From M269 sp964640795 (lineage in GTDB: Bacteria; Pseudomonadota; Gammaproteobacteria; Enterobacterales; Alteromonadaceae), in assembly GCA_964640795.1 (NCBI GenBank), contig CAZXIN010000002.1, positions 186,001 through 250,000 of the forward strand: DNA of 64,000 nt, in the 5' to 3' direction. Under the pieces are notes generated by a model. The model saw nothing but the letters and a program-made list of their open reading frames with translations, was not told the DNA's origin and made no database searches. Shown here one piece after another: positions 26,951 to 36,279 of the stretch. The number at the start of each line of letters is the position of its first letter. The stretch's first letter is position 1. A program made the position numbers and the translations under genes.

Positions 26951-27567
26951 GATATTCTCCCCTTGATAAAAAAGCGCTAGCCTATCAAAGATAGAGGTTA
27001 TTGCACCTTGTTTGTCAGAGTTTATTAAGTGCTTTCGGTGGCATTAACCTCGTGTTGGTTTAAGTTGCGAGACATAATAATGTTTTTAAGTCGTCAAGGA
27101 CTTTTTAATATTTTGATTTAAAAGGATTTTACGTGTTCTCTTGTACAAACTTGAGGTTAATCAACGATGGCATTTTAATTATCTTAAACGGCTATAACTT
27201 AGGTAGGCATTTTTTATGATGATTCAATGAGGTTATAAGCAGTGTTTTTGTAAACTGTTATAAACAGTAGATAAAATTAGACGTATTTTCAATGTCAGCG
27301 ATAGTTTATTGTGTATTCAAAAGGAGAGGTGCCAATCTTCGCTGTCTATTTTTGCCTGAATAATAAGCAAATATAGCTCTTCGGATTCGTTACGGAGGTA
27401 TTTTGCCTTTGTTTAGAACAAAATTCATTCAGGGAAAATGGATAAGTCTGAGCTTTGCTTTATAAACTTGCTGCGATCTTGGGGCAAGAGTGGCAATTTT
27501 CTTCGAAAAGGTTGTAATATTAGAAAACTACAAAATGTGAATAACTAATTTCAAGAAGGATAGTACG
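26951..27567. other. 617-base gap between yhgN and the HTH gene
   Basis: No credible gene on either strand. It holds one copy of the dispersed 24-base motif (27135-27158), which here ends no gene, and a short palindrome ACTGTT-ATA-AACAGT near 27255. Promoters for the flanking divergent genes must lie here, but I cannot place them with confidence. The sequence is AT-rich and may contain decayed accessory DNA. Confidence 0.5.
27135..27158. repeat. Dispersed 24-base motif, copy B
   Basis: Begins TTCTCTTGTACAA and ends ACTTGAGGTTA. It differs from copy A at two positions and from copy C at three. Unlike copies A and C it ends no recognisable gene: the minus-strand frame closes after six codons. 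Confidence 0.7.
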
Positions 27568-27750
27568 ATGAGTTTAATGTCGGTTACTGAAGTTGCTGAA
27601 TTTCTGGGAGTTCAAGATGTAAGGGTTGAGCGCCTAGAAAGAGAACATTTGTTGGTTTCTAAAGAGAAAGATGCTGAAGGGAAACCTATGTTTGATCGTG
27701 GTGATGTTGAACGCTATAAAGAATTTGCCGAGCGATTAGGCGGTATCTAG
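27568..27750 (+). CDS. Small helix-turn-helix (excisionase/MerR-like) DNA-binding protein
   Basis: A 60-residue protein consisting of one winged helix-turn-helix of the excisionase type: SVTEVAEFLGVQDVRVERLERE, then a short wing (GKPMFDRGDVERYKEF). AAGGA precedes ATG by about 8 bases. It is expressed alone: the upstream gap is 617 bases, and a hairpin at 27769-27803 follows. No integrase is nearby, so an excisionase role is not supported and a small regulator is more likely. Target unknown. Confidence 0.75.
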   Translation: MSLMSVTEVAEFLGVQDVRVERLEREHLLVSKEKDAEGKPMFDRGDVERYKEFAERLGGI

Positions 27751-27768
27751 TTTTTTACATAACGTAAT

Positions 27769-27803
27769 CCTTAGATGGGCGGCATAATAAGCCACATCTA
27801 AGG
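27769..27803. terminator. Hairpin between the HTH gene and pepB
   Basis: Arms CCTTAGATG (27769-27777) and CATCTAAGG (27795-27803) are perfect 9-bp complements, with an inner GGC/GCC pair. It lies between convergent genes. No T-run follows on either strand, so it is probably a processed 3-prime end or a factor-assisted terminator. Confidence 0.6.
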
Positions 27804-27821
27804 AATACGAGCGCTAAGTCG

Positions 27822-29108
27822 TTACGAGGATTGAATGAGCTTAGCTATTGTCTTGATACCTGTAGCAGTCGCACCGGCTGGTGCAACACTTGATGCGCCA
27901 GTATTAAATGCTGCGGCTAAGTCGAAATGAATCCACCCTTTACCTTCATTGGGCACAAAGCGCGATAAGAATCCTGCTGCATTTGATGCACCACCCATTC
28001 CACCACCTTTCTGTGGCCGACTATTCGCTGTATCTGCATAAGCCGATGGGCATTTGTTTTGATGCCAGATCTCTAAAGGTAATGGCCAAGCGGCTTCATT
28101 GACTTCTTCGGCGATATGAGTGGTCTGGTTAATAAGCCCTTTGTCTAATGAGAATATTGCATTGTAGTCGTTACCAACAGCGACCATGGCTGCGCCTGTC
28201 AACGTCGCCGCATCAATTATCAAAGGCGCCTGAGTTTCTGACGCAGCAAGTAAGCCATCAGCTAAGACTAATCGTCCTTCTGCATCAGTATTAACCACTT
28301 CTACTGTGACGCCGTTTTTGTAAGTGAGTATGTCTCCTAATTTGTATGCGTGTCCGCTGATCAAGTTTTCAGCGCAGCATAAGTAAAGTTTCACTCTCTG
28401 TTTCATACCTTGCATAATGGCTAAACCCAGTGCGCCGGTGACAGTCGCAGCACCACCCATATCGCACTTCATCGCTAACATGCCTTCACTACTTTTGATG
28501 CTATAACCGCCACTATCGAATGTAATGCCTTTACCAACAAGCGCTGCCGCGACAGGTGCATTGGCATCACCGCTTGGGTTGTAATCGAATTCGACTAAAA
28601 CAGGAGGCCGAGTACTACCACGCCCGACATTGTATATCCCTGTCCAACCCGCTTCTTCAAGCTCTTCACCGACCCATTGGCGTGTCTTAGTCACATCTGA
28701 ACTGAGTGACGATAGCCATTTTTCACTGAGTTCTACTAGCATTTCAGGTGAAATATCTTCGGGTGTTTGATTAATAATATCCCGAGTAAACAGCATGGCA
28801 TTGTAGCAATAGGTTAACTCTTGCTTATCACCGTTATCGCACCAATGAATGGTTTGCGATTTGTTTGGGCTAACAAAGCTGGTGGCAAAATCCCATTGTT
28901 GATCTTTGCTCCACTCACCAATCAATTGCACCTTGCCATTGCCCAGCGTTTCAATAAAGCGTGCTGCTTTTTTGATGCAGCTTGTTTGTTGCCAAGGTTC
29001 ACCTGTTAAGTGAATGGTGGCTTGATTGCCCTGAAAGGTGACAGGGCTTGATGCTGACCAATGTTCATCGGGCTTGGCGTTAGATAAGGAAAGTTGAAGA
29101 TGTGACAT
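27822..29108 (-). CDS. pepB: Peptidase B, M17 leucyl aminopeptidase
   Basis: A 428-residue cytosolic dinuclear-metal aminopeptidase that removes N-terminal residues from peptides. Metal and active-site segments are visible: VGKGITFDSGGYSIK, MKCDMGGAATVTGAL and the hallmark NTDAEGRLVLADGL, followed by DAATLTGAAMVAVG. Length and domain balance fit PepB (427 in E. coli) better than PepA (~500). Nine bases separate it from the upstream cysteine-cluster gene on the same strand. Confidence 0.92.
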   Translation of the reverse strand: MSHLQLSLSNAKPDEHWSASSPVTFQGNQATIHLTGEPWQQTSCIKKAARFIETLGNGKVQLIGEWSKDQQWDFATSFVSPNKSQTIHWCDNGDKQELTYCYNAMLFTRDIINQTPEDISPEMLVELSEKWLSSLSSDVTKTRQWVGEELEEAGWTGIYNVGRGSTRPPVLVEFDYNPSGDANAPVAAALVGKGITFDSGGYSIKSSEGMLAMKCDMGGAATVTGALGLAIMQGMKQRVKLYLCCAENLISGHAYKLGDILTYKNGVTVEVVNTDAEGRLVLADGLLAASETQAPLIIDAATLTGAAMVAVGNDYNAIFSLDKGLINQTTHIAEEVNEAAWPLPLEIWHQNKCPSAYADTANSRPQKGGGMGGASNAAGFLSRFVPNEGKGWIHFDLAAAFNTGASSVAPAGATATGIKTIAKLIQSS

Positions 29109-29116
29109 AGGGAATA

Positions 29117-29785
29117 TTACTCATTTGGGTCTGTTAATTCTGCTAATAATGCAGGAATAAAGTCGACTTGTTCATAGGGTTTATCTTGTTTTTTCTGATC
29201 AGCCTGTAAAGCTACCGTTGCCGCCTCATAGATACGATAGCGGATAGGTTGTTGGCTTACGTTGCTGCCGTCGCTTATAGATTTCAAACACAATTGTACA
29301 TTGGGTGAGGTAAATAGTCGGCAAGCGAGAGGCCGATGTTCGTAGATAGTGCAGGCGTTCTCTTCACTCAGGAAAGGGCAAGTAGCACGATATAGCGGTG
29401 GTTGGCGCTGTTCAATGTTTATACGCATTTTATTTTTTAATTGCGCCATTTGTTCTTCATTCAATGAACTCTCTAAATGCTTTGCGATAAAGGAGATCAT
29501 TTGTATCGGTGTTTTTACAGGATAAACACAACAATGACCACAACCCTTTTTACAAGCGACAGAGTTGTTAGTAGGAAAGTATTGAGAAAATGCTTCAAGC
29601 GCTGTTTCAATATGGTTGAGTGTGGTTTCAATCTGATCTGAATGCACTGTCAGAGGATCAATGTCTCTGAGGATTTGTTCGCCCAAATCACTAAATAAAG
29701 CTTCATAAGTTTGAGATACCGCTTTCATTTCTTCTGCAACCTTTTGGACATGGTTGGGTGAGAAGACGAGTTTAGTGTCGTGCAT
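29117..29785 (-). CDS. YkgJ-type cysteine-cluster protein
   Basis: A 222-residue protein of the YkgJ (CxxCxxCC) family, thought to bind zinc or an iron-sulfur centre. CKKGCGHCCVYPV lies near residue 93, and CPFLSEENACTIYEHRPLACRLF follows, giving the family's eight-cysteine pattern. No catalytic function is established. It is directly upstream of pepB and probably co-transcribed. Confidence 0.85.
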   Translation of the reverse strand: MHDTKLVFSPNHVQKVAEEMKAVSQTYEALFSDLGEQILRDIDPLTVHSDQIETTLNHIETALEAFSQYFPTNNSVACKKGCGHCCVYPVKTPIQMISFIAKHLESSLNEEQMAQLKNKMRINIEQRQPPLYRATCPFLSEENACTIYEHRPLACRLFTSPNVQLCLKSISDGSNVSQQPIRYRIYEAATVALQADQKKQDKPYEQVDFIPALLAELTDPNE

Positions 29786-30177
29786 GCGTATTCTTAGTCA
29801 GTTCAAAGCCATGAGCATAACATTGATTGCCGTGTGTCTTGAATATTCATGGAAACAAGAAATGCCTCGATTGCTTCTGTCTCATGAGATAAATGTATAA
29901 CGAGCATTATTTGGCCTGATAAAAAATATCTAAATATCAATAAGTAAGTCAACTCGTGTAAAAAAACCGCTTGATATTTTGTCGTAAGTCACAATATTAG
30001 GCGATCTGTTGTCAATGATAACAACTATTTATGCTATCTCGCAGACAACGCATCGTTGTTTCAGCATGCTTGTTTGATGGTTTTGATAGGTTTATCATTG
30101 CCTAGATAATAGCTTTCTGATATAGATAGCGGCCTTCACAACATGAGTTTGTGTCGTGGTATTAGGAGAAGTGGCAT
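29786..30177. other. 392-base divergent gap upstream of dksA
   Basis: No gene supported. It holds the dksA ribosome site AGGAG (30164-30168, nine bases before ATG) and a short imperfect inverted repeat GTTGTCAATGATAACAAC near 30008-30025. Promoters for dksA (plus) and the ykgJ-pepB pair (minus) are expected here, but I could not assign them safely. Confidence 0.5.
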
Positions 30178-30627
30178 ATGCCAACTGGAAAAGATAATAA
30201 AACCCTAGGGCTATTAGCTCTTGCCGGCTTAAGTCCATACGAGGCGAAAGACGGCGAAGAATATATGAATGATGCGCAGACTGACCATTTTCGTCAGTTG
30301 CTTTCGACTTGGCGTGCACAATTGCGTGAAGAAGTTGACCGTACCGTTCATCATATGCAAGACGAAGCTGCCAATTTCCCAGATCCTGTTGATCGCGCGG
30401 CACAAGAAGAAGAATTCAGTATCGAGCTCAGAGCAAGAGATCGCGAAAGAAAGTTAATCAAGAAAATCGAGAAGACGCTAAAAAGAATCGAAGATGATGA
30501 CTTTGGTTTCTGTGATGCATGTGGTATCGAAATTGGTATCAGGCGATTGGAAGCAAGACCAACAGCTGATATGTGCATTGATTGTAAGACACTCGCTGAA
30601 ATTAAAGAGAAGCAGCTTCAGGGTTAA
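30178..30627 (+). CDS. dksA: RNA polymerase-binding transcription factor DksA
   Basis: A 149-residue coiled-coil protein that enters the RNA polymerase secondary channel and, with ppGpp, mediates the stringent response. The coiled-coil spans about 35-105, with DPVDRAAQEEEFSIELRARDRE at its tip; the tip aspartate and alanine of DPxDxA are present. The four-cysteine zinc finger CDAC..CIDC is intact, so it does not depend on a zinc-free form. A terminator follows at 30647-30670, and gluQ begins after it, as in E. coli. Confidence 0.96.
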   Translation: MPTGKDNKTLGLLALAGLSPYEAKDGEEYMNDAQTDHFRQLLSTWRAQLREEVDRTVHHMQDEAANFPDPVDRAAQEEEFSIELRARDRERKLIKKIEKTLKRIEDDDFGFCDACGIEIGIRRLEARPTADMCIDCKTLAEIKEKQLQG

Positions 30628-30646
30628 ACCTGAAATGTGAAAGAGA

Positions 30647-30670
30647 AAGCTGCCATGTGCAGCTTTTTTT
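30647..30670 (+). terminator. dksA intrinsic terminator
   Basis: AAGCTGC / GCAGCTT stem (30647-30653, 30659-30665) with a five-base loop and a run of Ts to 30670. It lies 20 bases after the dksA stop and 61 bases before the gluQ start, so gluQ depends on read-through or its own promoter. Confidence 0.92.
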
Positions 30671-30730
30671 ATGTTTAATGCTATGGGTATTAAACTGCTT
30701 GGAACGATGACCTTGGTAAAAGCAGTGCAA

Positions 30731-31618
30731 ATGAATTATATCGGCCGTTTCGCGCCATCTCCCTCCGGACCTTTGCATTTCGGTTCTCTAGTCACGGCTG
30801 TAGCCAGTTACTTGCAGGCTCGATACAAAAAAGGGCAATGGCTAGTTCGCATTGAAGATATTGATCCACCGCGAGAAATGCCGAATGCCGCAGACTCAAT
30901 TTTAAAAACATTATTGGCGCATGGGCTGCACTGGGATGGTGACGTTAGTTATCAAAGTCAGCATAGTGACTATTACGAAAGTACATTGTCTGAGCTTAAA
31001 GCACTAGGTTTAACGTATTATTGTGAATGCACCCGACAGCAAATAAAAGCTAGAGGAGGTCATTACGATGGTTTTTGTCGTGATCGTCAGCTCGGTAAGC
31101 AAGGAACATCCACTCGATTATGTAATCAGTCACCTCAAACGCATTACAACGATGTGATTCAGGGAGCGGTATCTTTTGATGATGTCTCTGCTGATGAAGA
31201 TTTTGTGATTAAGCGTAAAGATCAGTTATATGCTTATCAATTAGCTGTGGTTGCTGACGATGCCAGGCAGGGCGTTACTGAAGTTATTCGAGGCTGTGAT
31301 TTACTACCAGCAACTTTCCATCAACTCTGCCTGTTTTCTGCACTTGATATAAAACCGCCGCTGTACGGCCATGTGCCTGTCGTTGCGTCATCTGCCGGGA
31401 TGAAACTGAGCAAACAGAACAAAGCACCAGCTATTGATAATAAGATGGCCAGCGAAAATCTGTATCAGGCATTGGTGTTTTTAGGTTTAAAACCAGAATT
31501 AACACTAAAGAATGAATCTGTCGATGACATACTGATATGGGCAGTAGCACACTGGGATTTAGCTGTTATACCGCTTAAAAAAGAGATAATTTGGCAAAAT
31601 AAGGGGCATATAAGTTGA
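30731..31618 (+). CDS. gluQ: Glutamyl-Q tRNA(Asp) synthetase GluQ
   Basis: A 295-residue truncated class I synthetase homologue that attaches glutamate to queuosine in tRNA(Asp). The HIGH-like motif is PSPSGPLHFGS, and KLSKQNKAP is the KMSKS-like loop. The zinc site has CEC and HYDGFC. Start is ATG 30731, giving MNYIGRFAPSPSG like the family; an ATG at 30707 is possible. It fits functionally with queG at the left of the window, both acting on queuosine tRNA. Confidence 0.94.
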   Translation: MNYIGRFAPSPSGPLHFGSLVTAVASYLQARYKKGQWLVRIEDIDPPREMPNAADSILKTLLAHGLHWDGDVSYQSQHSDYYESTLSELKALGLTYYCECTRQQIKARGGHYDGFCRDRQLGKQGTSTRLCNQSPQTHYNDVIQGAVSFDDVSADEDFVIKRKDQLYAYQLAVVADDARQGVTEVIRGCDLLPATFHQLCLFSALDIKPPLYGHVPVVASSAGMKLSKQNKAPAIDNKMASENLYQALVFLGLKPELTLKNESVDDILIWAVAHWDLAVIPLKKEIIWQNKGHIS

Positions 31619-31732
31619 GGTTTTATAGCTTAGCCGACTTGAATAAGTAGTTATTCGTGGCAATTGGTATTATGATAGCGGCCATTTTTTATCGGTCACC
31701 ATTTATTAGGAGTGTCCCTTATCATTACGGGT

Positions 31733-33130
31733 ATGTTGAATAAGGTCAAAAAAGCGTTGGGCAAATCGCAAAGTCGCCAGACTAAGCCTATGCAAGCAAC
31801 GGTGTTGACGCGAGAACAGCATAATATTAGTCGTAAAGATATGAGTGAGAACGCGCTTAAAGTCCTCTATCGTCTCAATAATAAAGGCTACAAGGCTTAT
31901 TTAGTAGGCGGTTGTGTGCGTGACATGCTACTTGGTTTAAAGCCAAAAGATTTTGATGTCGTGACAGACGCTACTCCTGAACAAGTAAAAGAACTTTTTC
32001 GAAATTGCCGTGTTATTGGACGCCGCTTTCGCTTAGCTCATGTGATGTTTGGCCGAGAGGTGATAGAAGTTGCCACATTCCGCGGACATCATACGAATGA
32101 AGGGAAGCCTGAGTCTAGTGCACCTAAAGGTAAGTCGGATAAAGACGATAAAGCGAATCTGTCGGCTCATAGCGAGCACGGGCAAATCCTGAGAGACAAT
32201 ACATTTGGTACAATAGAGGAAGATGCTGAGCGCAGGGACTTTGACGTTAATGCCATGTATTACGACATTGCCGATTTTAGCATTCATGACTTTGCCGGTG
32301 GCATAGAGGCTATAAATAATAAAACGATTTCTTTGATTGGCGATCCTGAGACGCGCTATCGTGAAGACCCTGTGCGGATGATTAGGGCAGTACGTTTTGC
32401 AGCAAAGCTTGGGATGGACATTAGCTCAGAAAGCGCGGATATTATTCCCAGCTTGGCGTCATTACTTGGCAATATTCCTGCGGCGCGCATGTTTGAAGAG
32501 GTTAACAAGTTATTCTTATCAGGGAATGCCTTAAAGACCTTCCACCTCTTATTAGAATACAAATTATTTGAGCCCCTTTTTCCGCAACTAGTGCCATTGC
32601 TTCAAGATAAGTCCAGTCGTGAGTTTCGACTCTTAGAGCAGCTGTTTATTAATACGGACAGTCGCATTAATAACGATTTGCGTGTTACCCCTGCTTACCT
32701 TTATGCAGCACTCTTGTGGTATCCACTAGAGACTCGCGCTGAGCAACTCGTCGTTGAAGGTGGTATGAACAAGCATGACGCTTTTTTACTTGCCACTAAT
32801 GACGTGCTAACGGCTCAAATAAAACGGATTATGATCCCTAAGCGGTTCAGCATCGTCATGAGAGAGATCTGGCAATTGCAACTGCGCTTGCCAAAGCGCT
32901 TTGGTCGCAGAGCATACCAGCAGTTGGAAGTGCCGCGTTTTAGAGCGGGTTACGACTTTTTATTACTCCGAGCCAATATCGAAGGCGGCGATCTCGCTGA
33001 ATTAGCTGATTGGTGGACTGAGTTTCAACAGGCAACGCCAGATAATAAAAAAGCGATGTTAGCGACACTTCAAAAATCTGAGGGCGGATACAAAAGGCGT
33101 CGCCGACCTCGCAAGAAAAGCGCTTCTTGA
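31733..33130 (+). CDS. pcnB: Poly(A) polymerase I PcnB
   Basis: A 465-residue nucleotidyltransferase that adds poly(A) tails to RNA and promotes decay. YLVGGCVRDMLLGLKPKDFDVVTDATPEQ is the catalytic core, with the aspartate pair in DFDVV, and FGREVIEVATFRGHH follows. A highly basic C-terminus (KRRRRPRKKSAS) matches the family. The start is uncertain: ATG 31733 aligns with the E. coli N-terminus but lacks a ribosome site, whereas AGGAG (31708-31712) is well placed for in-frame ATC 31721 or ATT 31724. GTG 31712 overlaps AGGAG and is unlikely. Confidence 0.9.
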   Translation: MLNKVKKALGKSQSRQTKPMQATVLTREQHNISRKDMSENALKVLYRLNNKGYKAYLVGGCVRDMLLGLKPKDFDVVTDATPEQVKELFRNCRVIGRRFRLAHVMFGREVIEVATFRGHHTNEGKPESSAPKGKSDKDDKANLSAHSEHGQILRDNTFGTIEEDAERRDFDVNAMYYDIADFSIHDFAGGIEAINNKTISLIGDPETRYREDPVRMIRAVRFAAKLGMDISSESADIIPSLASLLGNIPAARMFEEVNKLFLSGNALKTFHLLLEYKLFEPLFPQLVPLLQDKSSREFRLLEQLFINTDSRINNDLRVTPAYLYAALLWYPLETRAEQLVVEGGMNKHDAFLLATNDVLTAQIKRIMIPKRFSIVMREIWQLQLRLPKRFGRRAYQQLEVPRFRAGYDFLLLRANIEGGDLAELADWWTEFQQATPDNKKAMLATLQKSEGGYKRRRRPRKKSAS

Positions 33131-33142
33131 CCTTTCTTTACT

Positions 33143-33664
33143 ATGGCTAGTTTGTCATTAGAACGTGTTCCGGTATACATCGGGCTCGGTAGCAATCTTG
33201 AGCATCCTCTAGCGCAGTTGAAATCTGCGCTCAATTCGCTCGGTCAATACGACAGTATTACCCTCTTACAATATTCTGCTTTTTATCAAAGCCGACCAAT
33301 GGGACCCTCAGATCAGCCTGACTATACTAATGCTGTGGCCCTGTTGGAGACGGCGTTATCGGCAGAAGAGCTATTGTCGGTCTTACAGAAGATTGAATTA
33401 GAGCAGGGGCGGGTGCGTAAAGCAGAGCAGTGGGGGCCACGAACTCTGGACTTGGATATATTGCTTTATGGTATGGAACGGATCCATACAAAAAGGTTAA
33501 CGGTACCTCATTACGGAATGAAAGAACGAGAGTTCGTGCTTTATCCATTAGCGGAGATAGCACCAGACCTCGTTTTTCCCGATGGGCAAACATTGCAACA
33601 AGCACTCAACGATTGTCCTCTCAATGGATTGAGAAAAATAGATATTGATACAAACTTAGCCTGA
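33143..33664 (+). CDS. folK: HPPK, folate synthesis pyrophosphokinase FolK
   Basis: A 173-residue enzyme that pyrophosphorylates 6-hydroxymethyl-dihydropterin from ATP. YIGLGSNLEHPLAQL opens the fold. FYQSRPMG, DQPDYTNAV and the magnesium motif GPRTLDLDILLYG (DLD) are all present. It follows pcnB by 12 bases and precedes panB by 26, the conserved pcnB-folK-panB-panC order. Confidence 0.95.
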   Translation: MASLSLERVPVYIGLGSNLEHPLAQLKSALNSLGQYDSITLLQYSAFYQSRPMGPSDQPDYTNAVALLETALSAEELLSVLQKIELEQGRVRKAEQWGPRTLDLDILLYGMERIHTKRLTVPHYGMKEREFVLYPLAEIAPDLVFPDGQTLQQALNDCPLNGLRKIDIDTNLA

Positions 33665-33690
33665 ATTCAGGCCATGACTAATAGGTGTTA

Positions 33691-34488
33691 ATGATGAAGA
33701 AAGTGACGACTTCTACGCTGCTAAAAATGAAGCAGCAAGGTGAGAAAATTACTGCATTGACTGCCTATGACGCGAGCTTTGCAAAGACCTTTGACCAAGA
33801 AGGTATAGACTTTTTGTTAATTGGCGATTCCCTCGGTATGGTGCTTCAAGGTAATGATGATACCTTGCCTGTCACTGTTGATGACATTGCTTACCATACA
33901 CGTGCAGTGCGTAAAGGTACTGAGCGGGCTTTGGTTGTGGCTGACATGCCCTTTATGTCCTATTCGACAGTAGACAAAGCATACGATAGCGCTGCTGCGT
34001 TAATGGCAGCCGGTGCCAATATGGTCAAGTTAGAAGGTGGACTCTGGTTAAAAGAAACCATTCTAGGACTCACTGAACGTGGTATTCCTGTATGTGGTCA
34101 CTTAGGGCTAACGCCACAGTCTGTGCATAAGTTTGGTGGTTTTAAAATTCAGGGACGTAATAGTGAGCAAGCCAGTGAAATGGTGCGGCATGCGCTCGCT
34201 TTGCAAGAAGCTGGATGTCAGTTGCTGGTATTGGAGTGCGTACCTAAATCATTAGGTGCGGTGATCAGTGAATCACTGGATATACCGGTGATAGGTATTG
34301 GCGCTGGTGGAAGCACTGACGGGCAAATTCTGGTCATGCACGACATGATTGGCATCAGTGCCAATTACATGCCGAAGTTTTCGAAGAACTACTTAGTGGA
34401 TGGTCGTAACATTGCCCAAGCCACGAAGTGCTATATTGATGAAGTTCGCCAAGGACAATTTCCTGATGCTGATCACAGCTTTGAGTAA
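33691..34488 (+). CDS. panB: 3-methyl-2-oxobutanoate hydroxymethyltransferase PanB
   Basis: A 265-residue enzyme that makes ketopantoate from ketoisovalerate and methylene-tetrahydrofolate, the first committed step of pantothenate synthesis. ALTAYDASFA, LIGDSLGMVLQG, the metal-binding aspartates and VKLEGG, and CGHLGLTPQSVH are conserved. Start is ATG 33691 (or the next codon, also ATG); an upstream GTG is less likely. It is followed by panC at 24 bases. Confidence 0.95.
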   Translation: MMKKVTTSTLLKMKQQGEKITALTAYDASFAKTFDQEGIDFLLIGDSLGMVLQGNDDTLPVTVDDIAYHTRAVRKGTERALVVADMPFMSYSTVDKAYDSAAALMAAGANMVKLEGGLWLKETILGLTERGIPVCGHLGLTPQSVHKFGGFKIQGRNSEQASEMVRHALALQEAGCQLLVLECVPKSLGAVISESLDIPVIGIGAGGSTDGQILVMHDMIGISANYMPKFSKNYLVDGRNIAQATKCYIDEVRQGQFPDADHSFE

Positions 34489-34512
34489 TTCATCTCTACT
34501 TGGATAAATAAT

Positions 34513-35367
34513 ATGCTATTGATCGATGATGTACAGTCACTAAGAGAACTCAGGCGTCGTTGGCAGATGGAAGCAAAAACTATCGCCTTTGTACCGACCA
34601 TGGGTAACTTACACCAAGGCCATATTCAATTAGCCAAAGAAGCGAAGAAAGTGGCTGATATTGTTGTTGTGTCTATCTTTGTTAATCCCTTGCAGTTTGG
34701 TCCCGACGAAGATTTGGATTCCTACCCCAAGACATTGCAGCAAGATAAAGAAGCGCTGGAAGCTGTAGGGGTTGATTTAATATTTACTCCCTCAGCCAAT
34801 GCTATCTACTCGCGTGGGTTGGAGAATCAGACTTTTGTGGAAGTACCGGGCATCTCCTACATGATTTGTGGCGCGAGTCGCCCAGGTCATTTCCGAGGTG
34901 TAGCCACCATTGTATGTAAGCTGTTTAATATGGTGCAGCCGAACCATGCTTTTTTCGGTGAAAAAGACTTTCAGCAATTACAAGTTATTAAGGCCATGGT
35001 GACGGATTTGTCGATGAACCTACAAATTCATGGTGTGCCTACCGTGCGTGAAGAAGATGGTTTAGCTATGAGTTCACGTAATAATTACCTAACGAGCGAA
35101 CACCGCAAGATAGCGCCTCAACTTTATCAGAGCATGATGCAGATAGTTGATAAGGTTGAGCTTGGCCGCCGTGACTTCAGCACGATAATCAAAGAGCATA
35201 AACAGATGCTTGGTGACGCAGGCTTTAAAGTTGACTATATCGAAATCCGCTCTGCGGACAATCTGTTACAACCAGGGCATGAAGATGAAGAATTGGTTGT
35301 ACTTATGGCTGCGTTTTTAGGTAAAACAAGGTTGATTGATAATTGTTGTGTTCGATTAAAGGATTAA
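34513..35367 (+). CDS. panC: Pantothenate synthetase PanC
   Basis: A 284-residue ligase that joins pantoate and beta-alanine using ATP. FVPTMGNLHQGHIQL holds the HIGH-type signature, with FVNPLQFGPDEDLD after it. FFGEKDFQQLQ and MSSRNNYL are also conserved. It ends the operon; a perfect terminator follows at 35402-35431. No panD is present; panP at 36924 can supply beta-alanine. Confidence 0.96.
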   Translation: MLLIDDVQSLRELRRRWQMEAKTIAFVPTMGNLHQGHIQLAKEAKKVADIVVVSIFVNPLQFGPDEDLDSYPKTLQQDKEALEAVGVDLIFTPSANAIYSRGLENQTFVEVPGISYMICGASRPGHFRGVATIVCKLFNMVQPNHAFFGEKDFQQLQVIKAMVTDLSMNLQIHGVPTVREEDGLAMSSRNNYLTSEHRKIAPQLYQSMMQIVDKVELGRRDFSTIIKEHKQMLGDAGFKVDYIEIRSADNLLQPGHEDEELVVLMAAFLGKTRLIDNCCVRLKD

Positions 35368-35401
35368 TTAAATTTTTATCCTGTATCGACACTGACTGAT
35401 G

Positions 35402-35431
35402 TTACGCTATCCAAAGGATAGCGTAATTTTT
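35402..35431 (+). terminator. panC intrinsic terminator
   Basis: Perfect 11-bp stem TTACGCTATCC / GGATAGCGTAA with an AAA loop, followed by five T. It separates the pan operon from the convergent beta-lactamase gene. Confidence 0.93.
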
Positions 35432-35458
35432 AAAGAGCTCACTTATCTCGAACTGAGG

Positions 35459-36217
35459 TTAATTAATAATGTTTAGCGCTTTGAATGCTTCCATTGTTAG
35501 CGTTTTTCTATAGGCTAAGTCTGCGTTTTTTCTTATTTCAATATGGTTGGCAAAAAACCAAGTTCGACCTTCAACAATGAGATAACCCACGTACCATCCG
35601 TCTTTTCCTGACCAACCTGTTTTTGACCACACTTTTAAACCTTCCCTACCCTCTGATAGCATGATGTTCTTGAGTGTTTTAATGTGTCGTTTTTGTATTG
35701 GTAGTTCTTCGGAGTACACTTTACGCAGAAATGTAATTTGATCCTTTACTGATACTCTCAGATCACCATCCAGCCAAAATCGAGTAATCTCACTACCTGT
35801 TAAACGGTTTCCATAATCCAATTTATTTAGGTATGTTAGATACTTATCGTTGCCTACTTTTACAGCATAACGCTGGTAACACCATACACATGAATATTGA
35901 AAGGCTGTTTGAAGTGTTTGATCTTGGTTCCAAGGTGCGTATTCTCGTTCTACACCATCCCAAGTGATCTTATCAAATTGATCCTTGAGTAATCCTTCCT
36001 CTAAGATGATGAGTGTATTGGGTATTTTAAATGTTGATGCAGGGACGAAGCTCTCTTTTTCATCAAGGTTGTATTGAAACCTCGTATTACCATCATCAGA
36101 TTCAATGAGAATTGATCCGTTAATTCCCTCTGCTTTGTAAAGGTTCTCAATTTTCTTCTCGTCAGCATCAAGGCTGAAAGATACAACTAGTAAAGCGAGC
36201 GCACCGATAAGATTCAT
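35459..36217 (-). CDS. Class D (OXA-type) beta-lactamase
   Basis: A 252-residue periplasmic serine hydrolase. A short hydrophobic N-terminus (MNLIGALALLVVSFSLDA) looks like a signal peptide, although it lacks the usual N-terminal Lys/Arg. All class D motifs are present: STFK (S61 nucleophile, K64), SCV (109-111), YGN (135-137) and KTG (199-201), with WYVGYL after it. It should hydrolyse beta-lactams; the spectrum cannot be told. The gene is on the minus strand between panC and panP and ends in CTGAGGTTA, like the dispersed motif. A RimJ-like GNAT lies upstream. Confidence 0.88.
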   Translation of the reverse strand: MNLIGALALLVVSFSLDADEKKIENLYKAEGINGSILIESDDGNTRFQYNLDEKESFVPASTFKIPNTLIILEEGLLKDQFDKITWDGVEREYAPWNQDQTLQTAFQYSCVWCYQRYAVKVGNDKYLTYLNKLDYGNRLTGSEITRFWLDGDLRVSVKDQITFLRKVYSEELPIQKRHIKTLKNIMLSEGREGLKVWSKTGWSGKDGWYVGYLIVEGRTWFFANHIEIRKNADLAYRKTLTMEAFKALNIIN

Positions 36218-36279
36218 TTATTTTCTGTCCTTGATTCAGATGTTACTTGATGCAAGCATTCATTGGTTTGCTTATTCTG

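Noticed and set aside
27568..27750. Phage excisionase
   Set aside because: No integrase, attachment repeats or other phage gene nearby; the helix-turn-helix alone does not support an excisionase role.
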